Assembly (NCBI GenBank): GCA_963931865.1
Contig: OZ007511.1
Location: 11,359,396 to 11,423,395 of the forward strand
From: Axinella damicornis
Taxonomy: Eukaryota > Porifera > Demospongiae > Axinellida > Axinellidae
Direction of reading: 5' to 3'
DNA: 64,000 nucleotides
A model generated the notes under the pieces. That model saw only the letters and a list, made by a program, of their open reading frames with translations. It ran no database searches and had not been told where the DNA came from. A program made the translations under genes and the position numbers. Shown here piece after piece: positions 1 to 10,765 of the stretch (positions within the stretch are counted from its first letter, which is position 1; the number at the start of each line of letters is the position of its first letter).

Positions 1-2438
1 GTTATGCGATAACGGTAGACCATTTGAAAGTTGACTGCAATTCTCACCCACAGTCAAAGGGTGAGTGGGGTCATGAGTGCCTGGAGTTGGTCTTCTGGGA
101 CCGTCAATGGGAGCCCCCTGTGAGTGTAGTGGGCAAAGGACGGTACAAGAGCACCATGGAAGTAAAGGCGCTCCCAGATCACCTACCAAGGGTGGTAACA
201 CCATGGGCTGTTTGCGTGGCCCAGGGGCCAAAGGGGGTGTGAAGAAAAATAGAGTAAGATGCAAATGTGAGCGGGGCTGCATTACAATCAGCCAAAGTGG
301 ACCTTGCAAGGGTGACACTAATCTCTAGGTGTCGCCTGGGGATGAGGGGCAAGATTGGTCTGGTCTGATTGGGGCTGTTGGCCTGGATCAGTTAAGTTAA
401 CCCTTTAATGGCCGAGGGTGCCCAACAGGATGCAGTTTTGCAATTTGCATAATTTGACATCTTAGTCAGGACTTCCATTGCATCCTCTGGAGTGGTAGTG
501 TAAGAACAAGTCATGGTAAGGAGTGATAAGTACAGGTGACAATGGCCTGTGCTAGACCTCAAAGTAAACAGGAAAATTGCATGGTTTTGTGGACGAGATT
601 TGGAAGCACTGAGAGGATCTGATATAGAAGAAACAAATTTAAGGATCATTCGTAGAAATTAGAGCAGATGCCTTTCAAGATAGGAAATAAAGGGGGTGTG
701 GCATCTTGAGTTAATCGTCTATGTATTTGTACAGGTAAATTATTAGGTGGAATAAAACCCGACAGTTAAAGGGTTATAGCTGCAGCAGAGGTACTCAACT
801 GAGTGGGTCTGTCCCCCTAGCTCAGATAGTTGAAATGACTGTGTGTACCTTTCTTTGGCAGCTAAACTCCTCAGGAGTCACTTGTAGGTATGGGTTCATG
901 TTCACCAGCTAGTGTTGCACTCCAACTCAACGTTGTAGTCAGATATGCGGCTTGGCATAGCATGGTTCTAATACGGAGAAGGAAAGGAGCCTTCGTTGCT
1001 GTCAGTGAGCATGGCCGGGAACATTGTTGTAGCTGCTCTGGTCCGGGGTATTTATGTTGGAAGAGCCCGAGAACTCAATGTGCATATCATAATGTGTCAG
1101 TGGTATAAGGGCCATCAGTTTAGGCAAAAGACCTTGACAATCTCGTCAGCAGTCTCCTTCCCTGCACTGGTATTTGTCAGGAGATTTAGTCAATTCAGTT
1201 CTGTCCGATTGTCAGGCTGCAGTTGCCCCATACATGTACACCCCAATGGATACGTACCTGATGATGATGGAATTTTTTCCTCCTGGTGACAGAGCAGCCA
1301 CTATGTCGCTTGGTGGGCGGTGCAACCCGGGAAGGGCTCACCAAATGGTGGCAAGTATTTGTCAGTCAGGTGGTGTCTGTGGATAGCAGGGTTTTTTCAG
1401 ATCACCCCTTTCAACCGGTTCTGCTGAAGCTGAGGTGGATGAAAGGTACCCGAGCCAAGGGACCCAAATTACTCTGGGTAGGCAGAATTGCCTGCCAATG
1501 ATACTAAGGATCCATTGGAGAGGATATGCATCAAGATTTAGCGGAGCCCTGGCCCACAGACTGGTACAATACGGAGATATGATTGGGACAGCTGGCTGCA
1601 GGTGTTTGTGGCTTCCTTCATACAAGTACCGAGTGCCGCCCTGTGGCAGCAGTAACAGCATACCACGCTAAGAGAATAATCAGTTCTGCTCTTGCAGAAG
1701 ATGGCAACCCCCTCACTCATCCCCACCTCGGTGAGCGGTTATGACGTTGAGCGGTTATGACGTTGAGCGGTTATGATTGCCTCATTGTCAGGTAGATGTC
1801 AAGCCGGATCTTCATTTGGGGCACAGTTTGATTTCCTTTTATGATGATCATATGTAGCATTCCAGGAGCAGTAGTATCGGGAACAGAAGACTCAACCTTT
1901 CCTACCCTGGTGGTTGGTAGTGCATGTCGCTCGTTTTGAAGATCCCACGTGAAAATGGGCAAGGGTTAGTCTCGGTCTATCACCGCATGTGAGTTGTCAT
2001 CTGAGTATATAATTATGTTGCCGACAGGGACATAGAGATCACTTGCTCATCCTGCTGCAAATTTCTTGTTAGGGTACATGTAATTATTTGTGTTAGGGAG
2101 CTAGTTAGGTATACAGAGCTAATTAGGTATACAGAGCTAATTAGGTATGGTATAGGCTTGGGGGGAGAGGACTGCGTCCTTCTCTGGGCCGGTTGAGAGG
2201 CATGGGCCTCTCAATTCCCCCCAAGCAAGAAGTAAGGGTAGGGATTGAGAAAGAGCAAGACCAGTTGAGAACAGTCTGGTTGAGAAACTAAATGCACAAC
2301 AGGTTATGTTCCTCTTCATCTCAACTGGCCTTGAGGATACCCTACCCCGCGTGCCTGCCTGGCTCATCCGCCAAACCTTAAAGATGGGCGCATTCAGATT
2401 AGTACGTTGTGGTCAGTTTTTGGTTAGATCCGAAGATG
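1..2438 (-). mobile_element. Terminal part of a large TTAA-flanked element (inverted copy of 57366-59792)
   Basis: This stretch is the reverse complement of the first 2.4 kb of the element at 57366-63276, with many substitutions and small indels. Its terminus is at 2438, next to TTAA at 2439-2442. The other end runs out of the window, so its full length is unknown. Small open frames inside it (for example 24-242) have equally open partners in the other copy but resemble no protein I know, and they look like repeat-derived frames rather than genes. A shorter TTAA-type element (397-776) is nested inside and is present in both copies, so it was there before the larger element spread. Superfamily unassigned. 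Confidence 0.8.
397..776. mobile_element. Nested short inverted-repeat element with TTAACCCTTTAA ends
   Basis: The left end begins TTAACCCTTTAATGGCCG. The right end, read in reverse, begins TAACCCTTTAACTGTCGGG, giving imperfect terminal inverted repeats of about 20 bp. No coding capacity is visible. The same element lies at about 58966-59360 in the inverted host copy. TTAACCC-type ends recall non-autonomous piggyBac-like elements; that assignment is inference. Confidence 0.6.
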
Positions 2439-2442
2439 TTAA

Positions 2443-4009
2443 ACCTGGATGCATGTGCACATGCAGATAGCTAGCCATATCAAATTTTGATTATACGACT
2501 ACTGTGCTAGCTAAGTTAGCCTTCAACACATTGTTAGCTATACGGCCACTTCAAGTTCAATTTCATGTCATGCGTGGGCGGACTGACCTCACAGTACATA
2601 TATAGCTCTTTAACTCTACCAAACAATAAGGAACCCTCATTCACAGTAGCTCTTTAAAAGAACATTACATCATCATAACCACAGAATAGCTGTACGTTTT
2701 GCGTGGCTGAGTTTTATGACAGTCACTGGTTGGAAAAAGTAATGTTCATGGTCAAGACCATGCATGTGGAAAATTCTTGTTATTAAGCTGGATCTTCATT
2801 AACAGGAAATTCCCTACATTTTAATTACTCCATACAGGAAATTCTTTCAAGTGACCTCATTGAGGAAGCCAAGTGCAGCCATCTTCACAAATTTAGCTAG
2901 TTGTTACTGATCGCATCAAATTCAGCAATTCCTTGGTATGTAACAGATAAAACTATGCAAGACCATACTTAGCTATTGTCTTATAGCTAATGGCATTGAG
3001 CAAGCTGCCATTTCCATATAGCTACTTTGCTAGCATTCCTTCTGCCAGCACTATGGTACTCCAGATGAGCTACCACAGACGTGTCTGAGGGTGGCAGCAC
3101 TGAATTTTTGCCAGGCAACCAATATTTCAGGTATTATTCTTTTTTGAAATAGTGTTAGCTACCAGACTGTGTACACTCTTCTGCCTTCTTACCTGTGGAA
3201 TTTCAGCTGTTTCCTAGGCAACATGTAAGGAATCCCATTACAATTCCATGACTTGACAGTCGTTAGTCAAGGGATACAAACAAAACACAAGAATGCAGCT
3301 TGTGTGGATGGCTAGCTACAAGTTTGGAGTTATCATTCTCAGAGGGTTCTGGATCACTGCATGAGACAGCTTTGACATTAATTCGTCTTCCAAGTGTAAT
3401 TCTGCTTTGTGCTACTTTCCACAGTGGCAGTAGCTGCACAGTGCATGGCATCATCCACAAATCCTTGGGCTGCAAGGATCGGCCAGGCAAGGCTTGATGA
3501 CAGTCATGATTGATTCAATTTCACACCTATCCTGTGACAATTATATAGCTACATGATTCATATACATGAATAGTCTCGGTCCCAGACCCAAACCAACCCC
3601 AGCGCGGATCGCATCTAAAATGATCTAATATCCCTCCCCGTGCGTGATACAGGAAACGATCCGTGCTGGGGTTGGTTTGGGTTTGGGGCCGAGACTAATG
3701 CATGAAGTATGGTGAACATATATAGTGTACCTCTTTGGTGAATGTGCAAGGTGCACCATGCCAATTAATGGCGCGCTAGCTTTCATGGCGCACCAGCTTC
3801 ATGATGTGTATTAGTCAAACACCTCAATGCATGCATAAATCCAGTATTCAATATATCACAGTTTCATATAGGCTATCGTATAGGATGAATCGTTCAGAAC
3901 ATTAAATTTCCAAGTGCATGAGGATGAGTCATTTTAAGGTAAGTCAGGTGAGAGTTGTGCCTACAACACACTGAACACAGAGTGTTATTTCCTGGTCCAG
4001 ATTTTTCTC
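2443..4009 (+). repeat. 1.5 kb direct repeat, copy 1 (partner 13111-14645)
   Basis: The stretch from about TGGATGCATGTGCA to the shared end ATTTTTCTC at 4009 is repeated at 13111-14645 with high identity and small indels. Its left edge abuts the TTAA of the element at 1-2438. It contains a hairpin element at 3571-3697. A reading frame on the minus strand around 3263-3490 has a counterpart in copy 2 (13904-14191), but it is too short and uncharacteristic to call a gene. Confidence 0.85.
3571..3697. mobile_element. 127-bp hairpin MITE, TAGTCTCGG ends
   Basis: Near-perfect terminal inverted repeats of about 38 bp run from TAGTCTCGGTCCCAGACCC to its reverse complement ending CCGAGACTA. The loop is about 50 bp. 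The TA at each edge fits a TA target duplication (Tc1/mariner-like, inferred). The partner at 14222-14348 has better preserved arms. Confidence 0.8.
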
Positions 4010-4338
4010 GCACTTCACGCTCCAGTGCATGGCTGAACCCCCCTTTCTAATTTCTAAATCTGCCTCTGCCCAATAATATGCTCGGTTTGGCAGCAAGTTG
4101 TTGAAATCTTGCAGTTCTGTAAAATTCAAACTTTTCCGTGGGGGGGCTTGCTTGCATGCCCTTAGGTCATGCGCGAAATGCGCTTCAACCTTGTGTACCA
4201 TGCGCCACCAGACCAGCCGAAAATTGTTTCCTACGGGCCTGATGGAAAGGGTTTTTTTTATGAATAGTAGCTATCAAGTCTCTCTTGAATTTCTTAACAG
4301 CTCTCTAGTTATCACTGTGGACAGTACCGGGGGCTATA

Positions 4339-4724
4339 CAGAGGCGGCGTCGCCGGTCCGGCTGGTCCGGCTTTGGCCGGACCACTTTTCCAGCCGACCT
4401 GATTATAATATCCGTGCAATGCAGTCACGCATAATCTACGCTTGATCTTATATGCAGACTCGGCTGTTTCTCGTCCTAGTTGTGGGCCTATCATTGAAAC
4501 TCCACAGCAGCCAAGGTCTTTTCTTTCCCAAAACGGCCATTTTGATGCTACGAGAGCGCTTCCTCATCGCTAAAAATACATGCGAAAAAATTTTTCCGCG
4601 CTTCGCGCGGACAGATCGGCGCTTCGCGCCTCTGCCAACAAGCAGACCGCCCTCCGGGCACCGCCTTCCGCAGTGCGCTACGATAGTGAGCCGTACCACT
4701 TCTTTTATGCCGCTGCCGCCCCTG
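4339..4724. mobile_element. 386-bp MITE with CAGRGGCGGC ends and 5-bp target duplication
   Basis: Begins CAGAGGCGGCG and ends GCTGCCGCCCCTG. It is flanked on both sides by CTATA (4334-4338 and 4725-4729). It shares with the element at 46033-46429 an internal block rich in palindromic GCGCTTCGCGC and CTTCGCGCC words near the right end. Two independent insertions each with a 5-bp direct repeat support a real family. CAGGGGCGG ends recall hAT elements, but those make 8-bp duplications, so the superfamily is open. Confidence 0.75.
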
Positions 4725-4729
4725 CTATA

Positions 4730-5433
4730 AACTTTCCATTTACTCTGTTGAGGGCTTGGTTGAGGTCGATCAAACATTCGTGATACAGCTGCTGCATTGG
4801 CTTCTCTCGTGACTATCTTGCCAGATTCCTGTGTCTTTTGTAGTTAAGGGTGCACGTTAAATTGTTAGCTACCACGATTGCCTCCAAACATGAAAAGGTT
4901 TAGTGAACGAATAAGGAAACGAATTTACGAATTAACGTGTTACTTATTTCAGCCCGTTACTTTGCACTGTACTGGTTGTATTCAAGCATTTGAACCTCGC
5001 AGTTCACTTGAGCGACTTGAGAATGCATTTCACTTGGAAGTGCAAGAGCTTTTCAAGTTGTTTCTTGATCTAAACTAGCAAAACAGAGCCATAAGAGTTG
5101 TGCAGCAATGCACATAGCCTGTAAGTATGTTTGTCACCGTGGTGGTTCCACAGCAGCTCAAGTTTCGAAACAGAGTCGGCATGTAAGTGAAAGCATGGCA
5201 AGTAGCTAAGGCAAAGTTTCCAAATGCCTTCAGTTTGCTAAACTTTCCCAACACGGATATTTGTTATGCGAATGATTTTCGATGCGAAATAGATATCTGA
5301 GAAGTTATATAGCAAGTCACATGCACTCTACTCCTTTATCTCTGTGATATCTTTGCTTATTACAGTGAGGGTGCATTTTGGTTCTGCATCAGGAGAAGCT
5401 GGGTGATAAATCCCACTGACGAAACCGATCTCC
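4730..5433. other. Intergenic, no gene recognised
   Basis: A 66-residue open frame at 4878-5078 contains a plausible 3' splice site (TTATTTCAG) but no recognisable domain. I do not call it a gene. Confidence 0.5.
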
Positions 5434-6034
5434 TTAACCCTTTAGGGCCCATAGCGCCAAAAGGCGCATAATTAGCGTCCTTTCACACTATGGCTTCTCA
5501 CTTCGCGGTGACGGACAGCCTTCGACTAGCACTGCTCCTGGAGTCTTGTCAGTAGTCCCCCTCTGTATAACTACAGAATTAAGGGCGCCAAGCGTCTGGG
5601 CTGGCAGCTGTTACAGGCAGAAACAAGGCCGCCATTGTAAGTTGATCGAACGGTAAGCTAAAAAGCCTTATCTCGCCGTCAGTATACGCTTACTTGCAAT
5701 AACGCTCCTGCTTTGACTTACTGTTGGTCTGCCCTCTCCAGCAATAAAGTAAGTAGCGATGGCCCTCCGCGTACGGCAAGACAACAGTCGAGTTTTAGCA
5801 GCTGGTCAAACGGCGCGATAACCAGACAGCTAGCTCAGTTATCGGCTCCACCCAGTGCCTCCGCCCCTTCCTGCCTTGGTCAACGGTGAGTGTAATCATT
5901 GCTGTTAACAGCCAGGGGCACCCTCCCGAGTTTTGTTGGACGCTGCGCGCCCTGGGCAACGTTCAACGCTGCATGCAGATGCCATTTTATGCTGTGGGGG
6001 AGATTTCAATATATTTTGGACCCTAAAGAGTTAA
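5434..6034. mobile_element. 600-bp TTAA element, TTAACCCTTTAGGGCC ends
   Basis: The left end is TTAACCCTTTAGGGCCC. The right end is GGACCCTAAAGAGTTAA, which in reverse reads TTAACTCTTTAGGGTCC. Both termini carry TTAA. A shorter, internally deleted relative sits at 47686-47907 and shares the internal block from the left end to about CAGCTGTTACAGGCAG. No transposase frame is seen. Ends and target suggest a piggyBac-like non-autonomous family (inference). Confidence 0.75.
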
Positions 6035-6298
6035 TAATCCAACAGTTGATGCAACAATTCTCCATCATGCAATGGCTATTAGTGCTGTGAGTTACTTTGT
6101 ACAGGGCTCAGTGTTTACATAGATACTAACTAAAGTAAGGATTTTGATTTCTATATCAGTGACTGGATTTATGATAAGGGATCATTTTGTCAAATCACAA
6201 GTCCAACCTTCACTGGGTCATCCATGAAAATTTGGAAGCGATCAGAACTACCTTCAGGTCTGTAGTATCGACTTAAGTTCCAGCCCACTTCCGGTATC

Positions 6299-6842
6299 GT
6301 AGTGTCCCGCTAATACGCCCCCTTCGAAAATACGCCCTCCCCTCTTTTTCACCCAAGTTCCTGCACAGGGTAGTTTGACTCGTTATAACGCCCCCCTGGT
6401 GAGCGTCTTCTGGAATATCTAACCTACACATGTGCAACTTTGCAGATCGTCTCTCAGATCGAGTAGTAACCGTTGATGCCTACGGTACAAGTCATCTCGC
6501 TGCCACTCTTCCGCAGGAAATACCAGGAAATGTTCTGTGGTTCATGACTGACAGTAATGCTGTTCTTGAGGATGGCTACAGCGAAGTCGTCGTGAATGTT
6601 ATGGCCCCTCGAGTTGAAGTGTAGCTCTTCTCGCCGATGTAGGGAGACCACGCCACGAACAGTACTGGCGATCGTTTGTACTTTTGTAACTGTGAACATG
6701 AACCTTGGCAGTGGCATAAACGTAGCGAAACTTTTTGAGGGGGCATATAATCGAGACTAATTGCATACTCGAAAATACGCCCCCTCCCCTCTTTGGGCTG
6801 GATGTAGTGTACAAAATAGGGGGCGTATTAACGGGACACTAC
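6299..6842. mobile_element. 544-bp MITE with GTAGTGTCCCG ends
   Basis: Left end GTAGTGTCCCGCTAATACGC and right end GCGTATTAACGGGACACTAC form inverted repeats of over 24 bp. An inner repeat of the AATACGCCCCCTCCCCTC motif lies close to each end. The open frames inside (for example 6430-6624) match nothing recognisable. Confidence 0.75.
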
Positions 6843-7251
6843 GGTAATATATGCATTCAGCGCTAATGCGTCCAATTCTACATGTCGTCCGATAATCAAT
6901 GGCTTGCTCTACCAGTCCTAGGAATTGGAAGCACAAGGGTTGGTAAGTCTGATTTTGTGCACGCCCATGCATGGTCATAACAACAATGACAACATAAAAA
7001 CCAATTTTAATGTTTGTGGGACCTTTAGCAAATCTGGCCACATAATTACAATGGAACCCACACCCCTGAATTAAGGACACCTACCTCCCTTATCGATATC
7101 AGAACATTTGACTTTGTCCCCAACTTCATATTTCAGAAATGAGGCACCTCTGTAGTCAAATGGCCCCCAAAGGTGTCCTCATTATAGAGGGCTTTCAATC
7201 AAGTTCCATAGTTGCTCATCAGTTTCCCCTTGTGATTATTACTTCCCTTAG

Positions 7252-7383
7252 GCTGCCAGCCTGGCATGCATGGCTGCTTTCATTGCCCTTGGGATATGGA
7301 TGGCAGTCATCCTGGGATGGAAGTGGTACCAGAAGAGGAATGGGAATGGGGATGATCCCAAGGAAATGGAAGTGAAAGCTTAA
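7252..7383 (+). CDS. Orphan last exon of a type I membrane protein
   Basis: A 3' splice site (TTACTTCCCTTAG, ending 7251) precedes 43 codons and TAA. The peptide has one strong hydrophobic segment (about residues 4-21, ACMAAFIALGIWMAVILG), then a basic stop-transfer WKWYQKR and a short acidic/lysine tail ending in MEVKA. This is the usual layout of a transmembrane anchor plus a very short cytoplasmic tail. No matching ectodomain exon was found upstream; 4.3-6.8 kb is filled by transposons, so upstream exons are distant, lost or outside my recognition. It could also be a chance frame. Confidence 0.4.
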   Translation, partial: AASLACMAAFIALGIWMAVILGWKWYQKRNGNGDDPKEMEVKA

Positions 7384-7626
7384 CAAGATACTTGTGTGGC
7401 TATGACATTATTAGTGTGCTGTATGATTAGGCCACTCTGCTTGCACTGTAATTGATTATGTATGCTCAATGATTTTAATTTGTGCAATAGTTATGATGAC
7501 TGTGAGGACTAGCCAGCATGAGCTGATAGAGCAATGAGCATTGCATTGATGTCATCAATATTAATACTGTTTTCATTATGGTGGCCCCATGCATGGTGGC
7601 CATTTGGTGTCCAGTGAGATGGGTGT

Positions 7627-7670
7627 GGGGGGGGGGGGGGGGGGGGGGATTCTGGATCCCCCCCCCCCCC
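7627..7670. repeat. G22 tract, 9-bp spacer, C13 tract
   Basis: Twenty-two G (7627-7648) are followed by ATTCTGGAT and thirteen C (7658-7670), which can pair as a hairpin. Tract lengths may be unreliable in the assembly. Confidence 0.8.
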
Positions 7671-8804
7671 GCCATTGATATTTTACAAACTTTATTAGTG
7701 CATGCTCGACTGGACACCGCCAAATATGATGTGCTGAACTAATGAAACAGAGTTTGGTGTACTGAGTGCATTAGGACTCCATAGCACAGGTGCACCTCAC
7801 CACATGGCCAAAAATGCAAGGCCTATTAAATCACTTCGCTACGATTATTGTATAAGACATACCAATAGATGTGAAACAGCTTCATCTGGCCTGGGAGGTA
7901 CATTTGTTTAGATGTTTTCATCACCGTAATGGATGTCATCATCATATATCAGTCGAAACCTTATAACAGTATACAAGTCAACAGTGAAGCGAGGCCTTGA
8001 ATAATTCTACTGCCTTCATACGTATCAACTCGGTTGTTATAGGCTCATGGAAACAAATAGCAGTAGATGGTGAGAGGTGGATGCCCAGGTGAAAGCATAT
8101 ATGGCTGTGACTCCACTTGATTGACTTGAAAAATGGTGCTATATATTGAGGTCCAGCTAGGACTGTGGTTAGCAGCATCAGACTGGCCAGGCTTACTTCG
8201 TAAAGGCAGAGACCAGGAGTGTATTCTTAATGTAACTCAATCCTGCTCACCACAGCATTTTGGACTATAATAGCTAGCTACACAATATTGGACCATCCTG
8301 GCCTCTATATTATAGTCAGTGGCTAAGGTCAATTCGTACTCCTTGGAAATTACTAGGATGTTGTGCACACGCAATAGCTGAGCATTTGGTATAAGTAGTT
8401 TGTAAGATAGTGCTGTAGCTACGCTTTAGAGCTTGAAAATCTCTGAATGAAGTAGCTAGCTAAGATCATTACCCTGCGTGCCATGTTACCCTGCATGCCA
8501 TGTTACCCTGCATGCATGCCATGTTAATCAGTCATCAAAGTGACTGGTGACTGGGATGTGCTTCATTGTTGTGATCTTGACTGTGTATGTGTTTAGTGAT
8601 TTGTTTGTATGACTGTATGTTCATATATCCCCACTCATTCCCCTTCCCTCCATGCTCATAATATTATTAGGCTTTGCGTAGATACTAGATGACTTTGAGA
8701 CTTCGTCTTAATTTAATGGGTTAGTGCAGCAAAACCTGGACTCTGGAAGGTCTTTGAGCTGATGATTTATGCTGTGTGAGGTTACAACCTGCATCTCAAC
8801 TCAG
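7671..8804. other. Intergenic, with a short 17-bp tandem repeat
   Basis: No gene recognised. At about 8468-8526 the motif TTACCCTGCATGCCATG occurs about three times in tandem. The 8800-8804 edge is the probable 3' splice site of the SH3 exon. Confidence 0.5.
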
Positions 8805-9297
8805 ATCAATGAGGTGCTGACTGTCATCACACACACAGACGTCCAGAACAGCCTTGGTCTAACCAACAACGGAGTGGTGTATGCCTTGTTCAGCTACCAA
8901 GCCAGTGACTCTGATGAACTGGGCTTCCACGAGAGGGAGGTCCTGCACGTCGTGGAGCACAAGGGCAGGGCTGATCGGTGGTGGTGGGCGGAGAACTGAA
9001 ATTAAGGCTCCGGTCAAAAAGGAGAGTAAAACGCTTCCGGGTGGAAGTTGAGATTAGAATGATTGTACATTCAGCGGCTGCAAGCAGAAATCACGCAGGT
9101 ATCTTCATACAAGCGTGTGTAAACATCGTATTTTAAATTCACAGTACAATTATTTTTCAACGCCCGTATATCTCCGGATACTCGAAAATGTTTTAATCCC
9201 GTTTTTGACCGGAGGCCTTCATTACCCAAGGGGCGAGAAAGGTTACATCCCGTGCACCCATCTTGGAACAAATGAGAGACACACAGTTATACTCTAG
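8805..9297 (+). pseudogene. ASPP-like SH3 domain exon, split by a MITE
   Basis: From a 3' splice site (CATCTCAACTCAG, ending 8804) the frame reads a linker, then GVVYALFSYQ, DELGFHEREVL and WWWAEN. This is an SH3 domain fold with the GVVYAL start and WWWA typical of ASPP/p53-binding-type SH3 domains. The frame stops at TGA (8997-8999). A transposon occupies 9004-9219. Directly after it, GEKGYIPCTHLG continues the missing end of the domain (usual pattern: acidic-x-GY-V/I-P) to a stop at 9297. Removing the insert and one copy of a short flanking repeat puts both halves in one frame except for the TGA. Known of the family: ASPP SH3 domains follow ankyrin repeats and bind p53-type partners. No ankyrin exon was seen nearby, so this is probably a gene relic. 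Confidence 0.6.
9004..9219. mobile_element. 216-bp MITE with AAGGCTCCGGTCAAAAA ends, inside the SH3 exon
   Basis: Left end AAGGCTCCGGTCAAAAA and right end TTTTTGACCGGAGGCCTT are inverted repeats with a 1-bp difference. ATT lies just outside both ends, offset by one base. It separates the two halves of the SH3 domain. Confidence 0.75.
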
Positions 9298-9597
9298 TCT
9301 AGTTGTACAGGTTAAGTCATTCTAAGATTGCTGTTGCTGAAAGTACTAATAATGTTTTGTGGCCTGAGAAAATGCATCCTTAGTATACGGAGTCAAGGTT
9401 CGCCGATACGGCATCTATGGGGAGCTCCATCTATGGGAGTGTCACCGACTCGCACACCTTGAACCTGCACTCAGTACCCTCTGAAGGAACCCCAACTTCC
9501 TTTCCAACATCTTGTTCCTCGCTGACTGCATCCCAACATTTACCAGGGCTTCTGTATTGCTGTGATGCTTTGGCCATTTCTGACTTTCGTAGCCAAT

Positions 9598-10620
9598 TCT
9601 GTCAATAGTCAATAGTCAATATTTGACACACCCACCAGGAGCACAGCCATACAAGTACAAACATGAAAGGGCATAGCCGCACAAGTATATGTAGTACAAA
9701 CATGAAAAACGACTAATAGCGGGTTGCGTGAAACAGGTTCTTCAGTCTAGTAAACTTCTGGAGCTGTAGTTCTGTGATTGAGGCTATCATTTCCCCTTCA
9801 CTGCTCACTTCGCCCAGGCCCAATGAATCGGCGTGCTGTGTTAGCAGGTGATGTAGGAGTGAGTCTGGAGACACAGCCGGGCAGTCATCACCACCAAGTG
9901 GGCAGGGATTATATCCTTGACCCATCACTCTCACCACTGCCTGCATTCCTCTGGTGCAGCTGATCCCCAAGTCCATGCAGGCATCCCACACCTTTGCCCA
10001 GCTGGTTCTACGAGCCACCTCTGCCACCAGTGGGGCCTTTGCCTGACATCTTTCAACCATCCACCTCCTACCATGCCCACACACTGAATCCTTCACCTCT
10101 CTCATACAAACGCCAATTGCTCCGCCATCATTTAGCTCTCCCAGTATCCTGTCTGTCAGATTGGATTCTATGCCCATCTCTTCCCCTAGGTCCTTGCATT
10201 CCCTCACTAGGCAAAGATGGTTCAACTCATCTGAGAAGGCTCTCACCACCCCACCAACCAGTGTGTCTGCCTGAGCTTCAGTCACCCTCTTCAAAAAGAA
10301 TAGCTTCCTCAGCAGCAGCCTTGCCCTCATCGAGGGCCAGTCCACGGCTGTAACTGCGGCAGTGTTTGAGAAGTGCTTTGGTAGTTTGAGGATCCTCTTC
10401 GCCATTTCTCCCTGAAAGGCTTCCAACAGTTTGAGGTCACCTTCAGACAGGATCCAACTTTCACATCCATACGTCAGCACTGGTTTTCCACAACTGACCG
10501 GCTTGATAGTGGACCCAGATCACCTTGGAAGGATCCCAGGCTCCCTAGGAGGAAGAAGGCCCTTCTTGCCTTCTTGATGTTTTCCTCTCGTGGCCATGAG
10601 ATCGCCTTTCTGCACGAATG
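9598..10620 (-). pseudogene. 5'-truncated LINE (non-LTR retrotransposon), 3' end of the reverse transcriptase ORF
   Basis: On the minus strand, residues KKARRAFFLLGSLGSFQG are followed by LTYGCESW, then LKLLEAFQ and MAKRILKLP. This is the conserved region downstream of the reverse transcriptase core in many animal LINEs (the YGCESW...LEAFQ...RILxLP pattern). A frameshift near 10480 separates the two parts. The remaining 255 codons run to a stop at 9713-9715 and include a C-terminal cysteine-rich stretch. Beyond the stop, the 3' end carries (TATTGAC)3 near 9598-9621, read on the minus strand, a typical microsatellite tail. The enzyme core (palm, endonuclease) is missing, so this is a dead 5'-truncated copy. 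Confidence 0.8.
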
Positions 10621-10765
10621 CGCGCATGCGTACGAAGTCCAGTCCAAAGTCCAGTCAATTCCAGGGGGTGGGACAAGGTCCGTGCGCACGTGGTACAATT
10701 AACATTCCATAGGTATAGTGCACAATAATATACAAGAAGTATGCGGAACTAGCAGACTAGTAACA

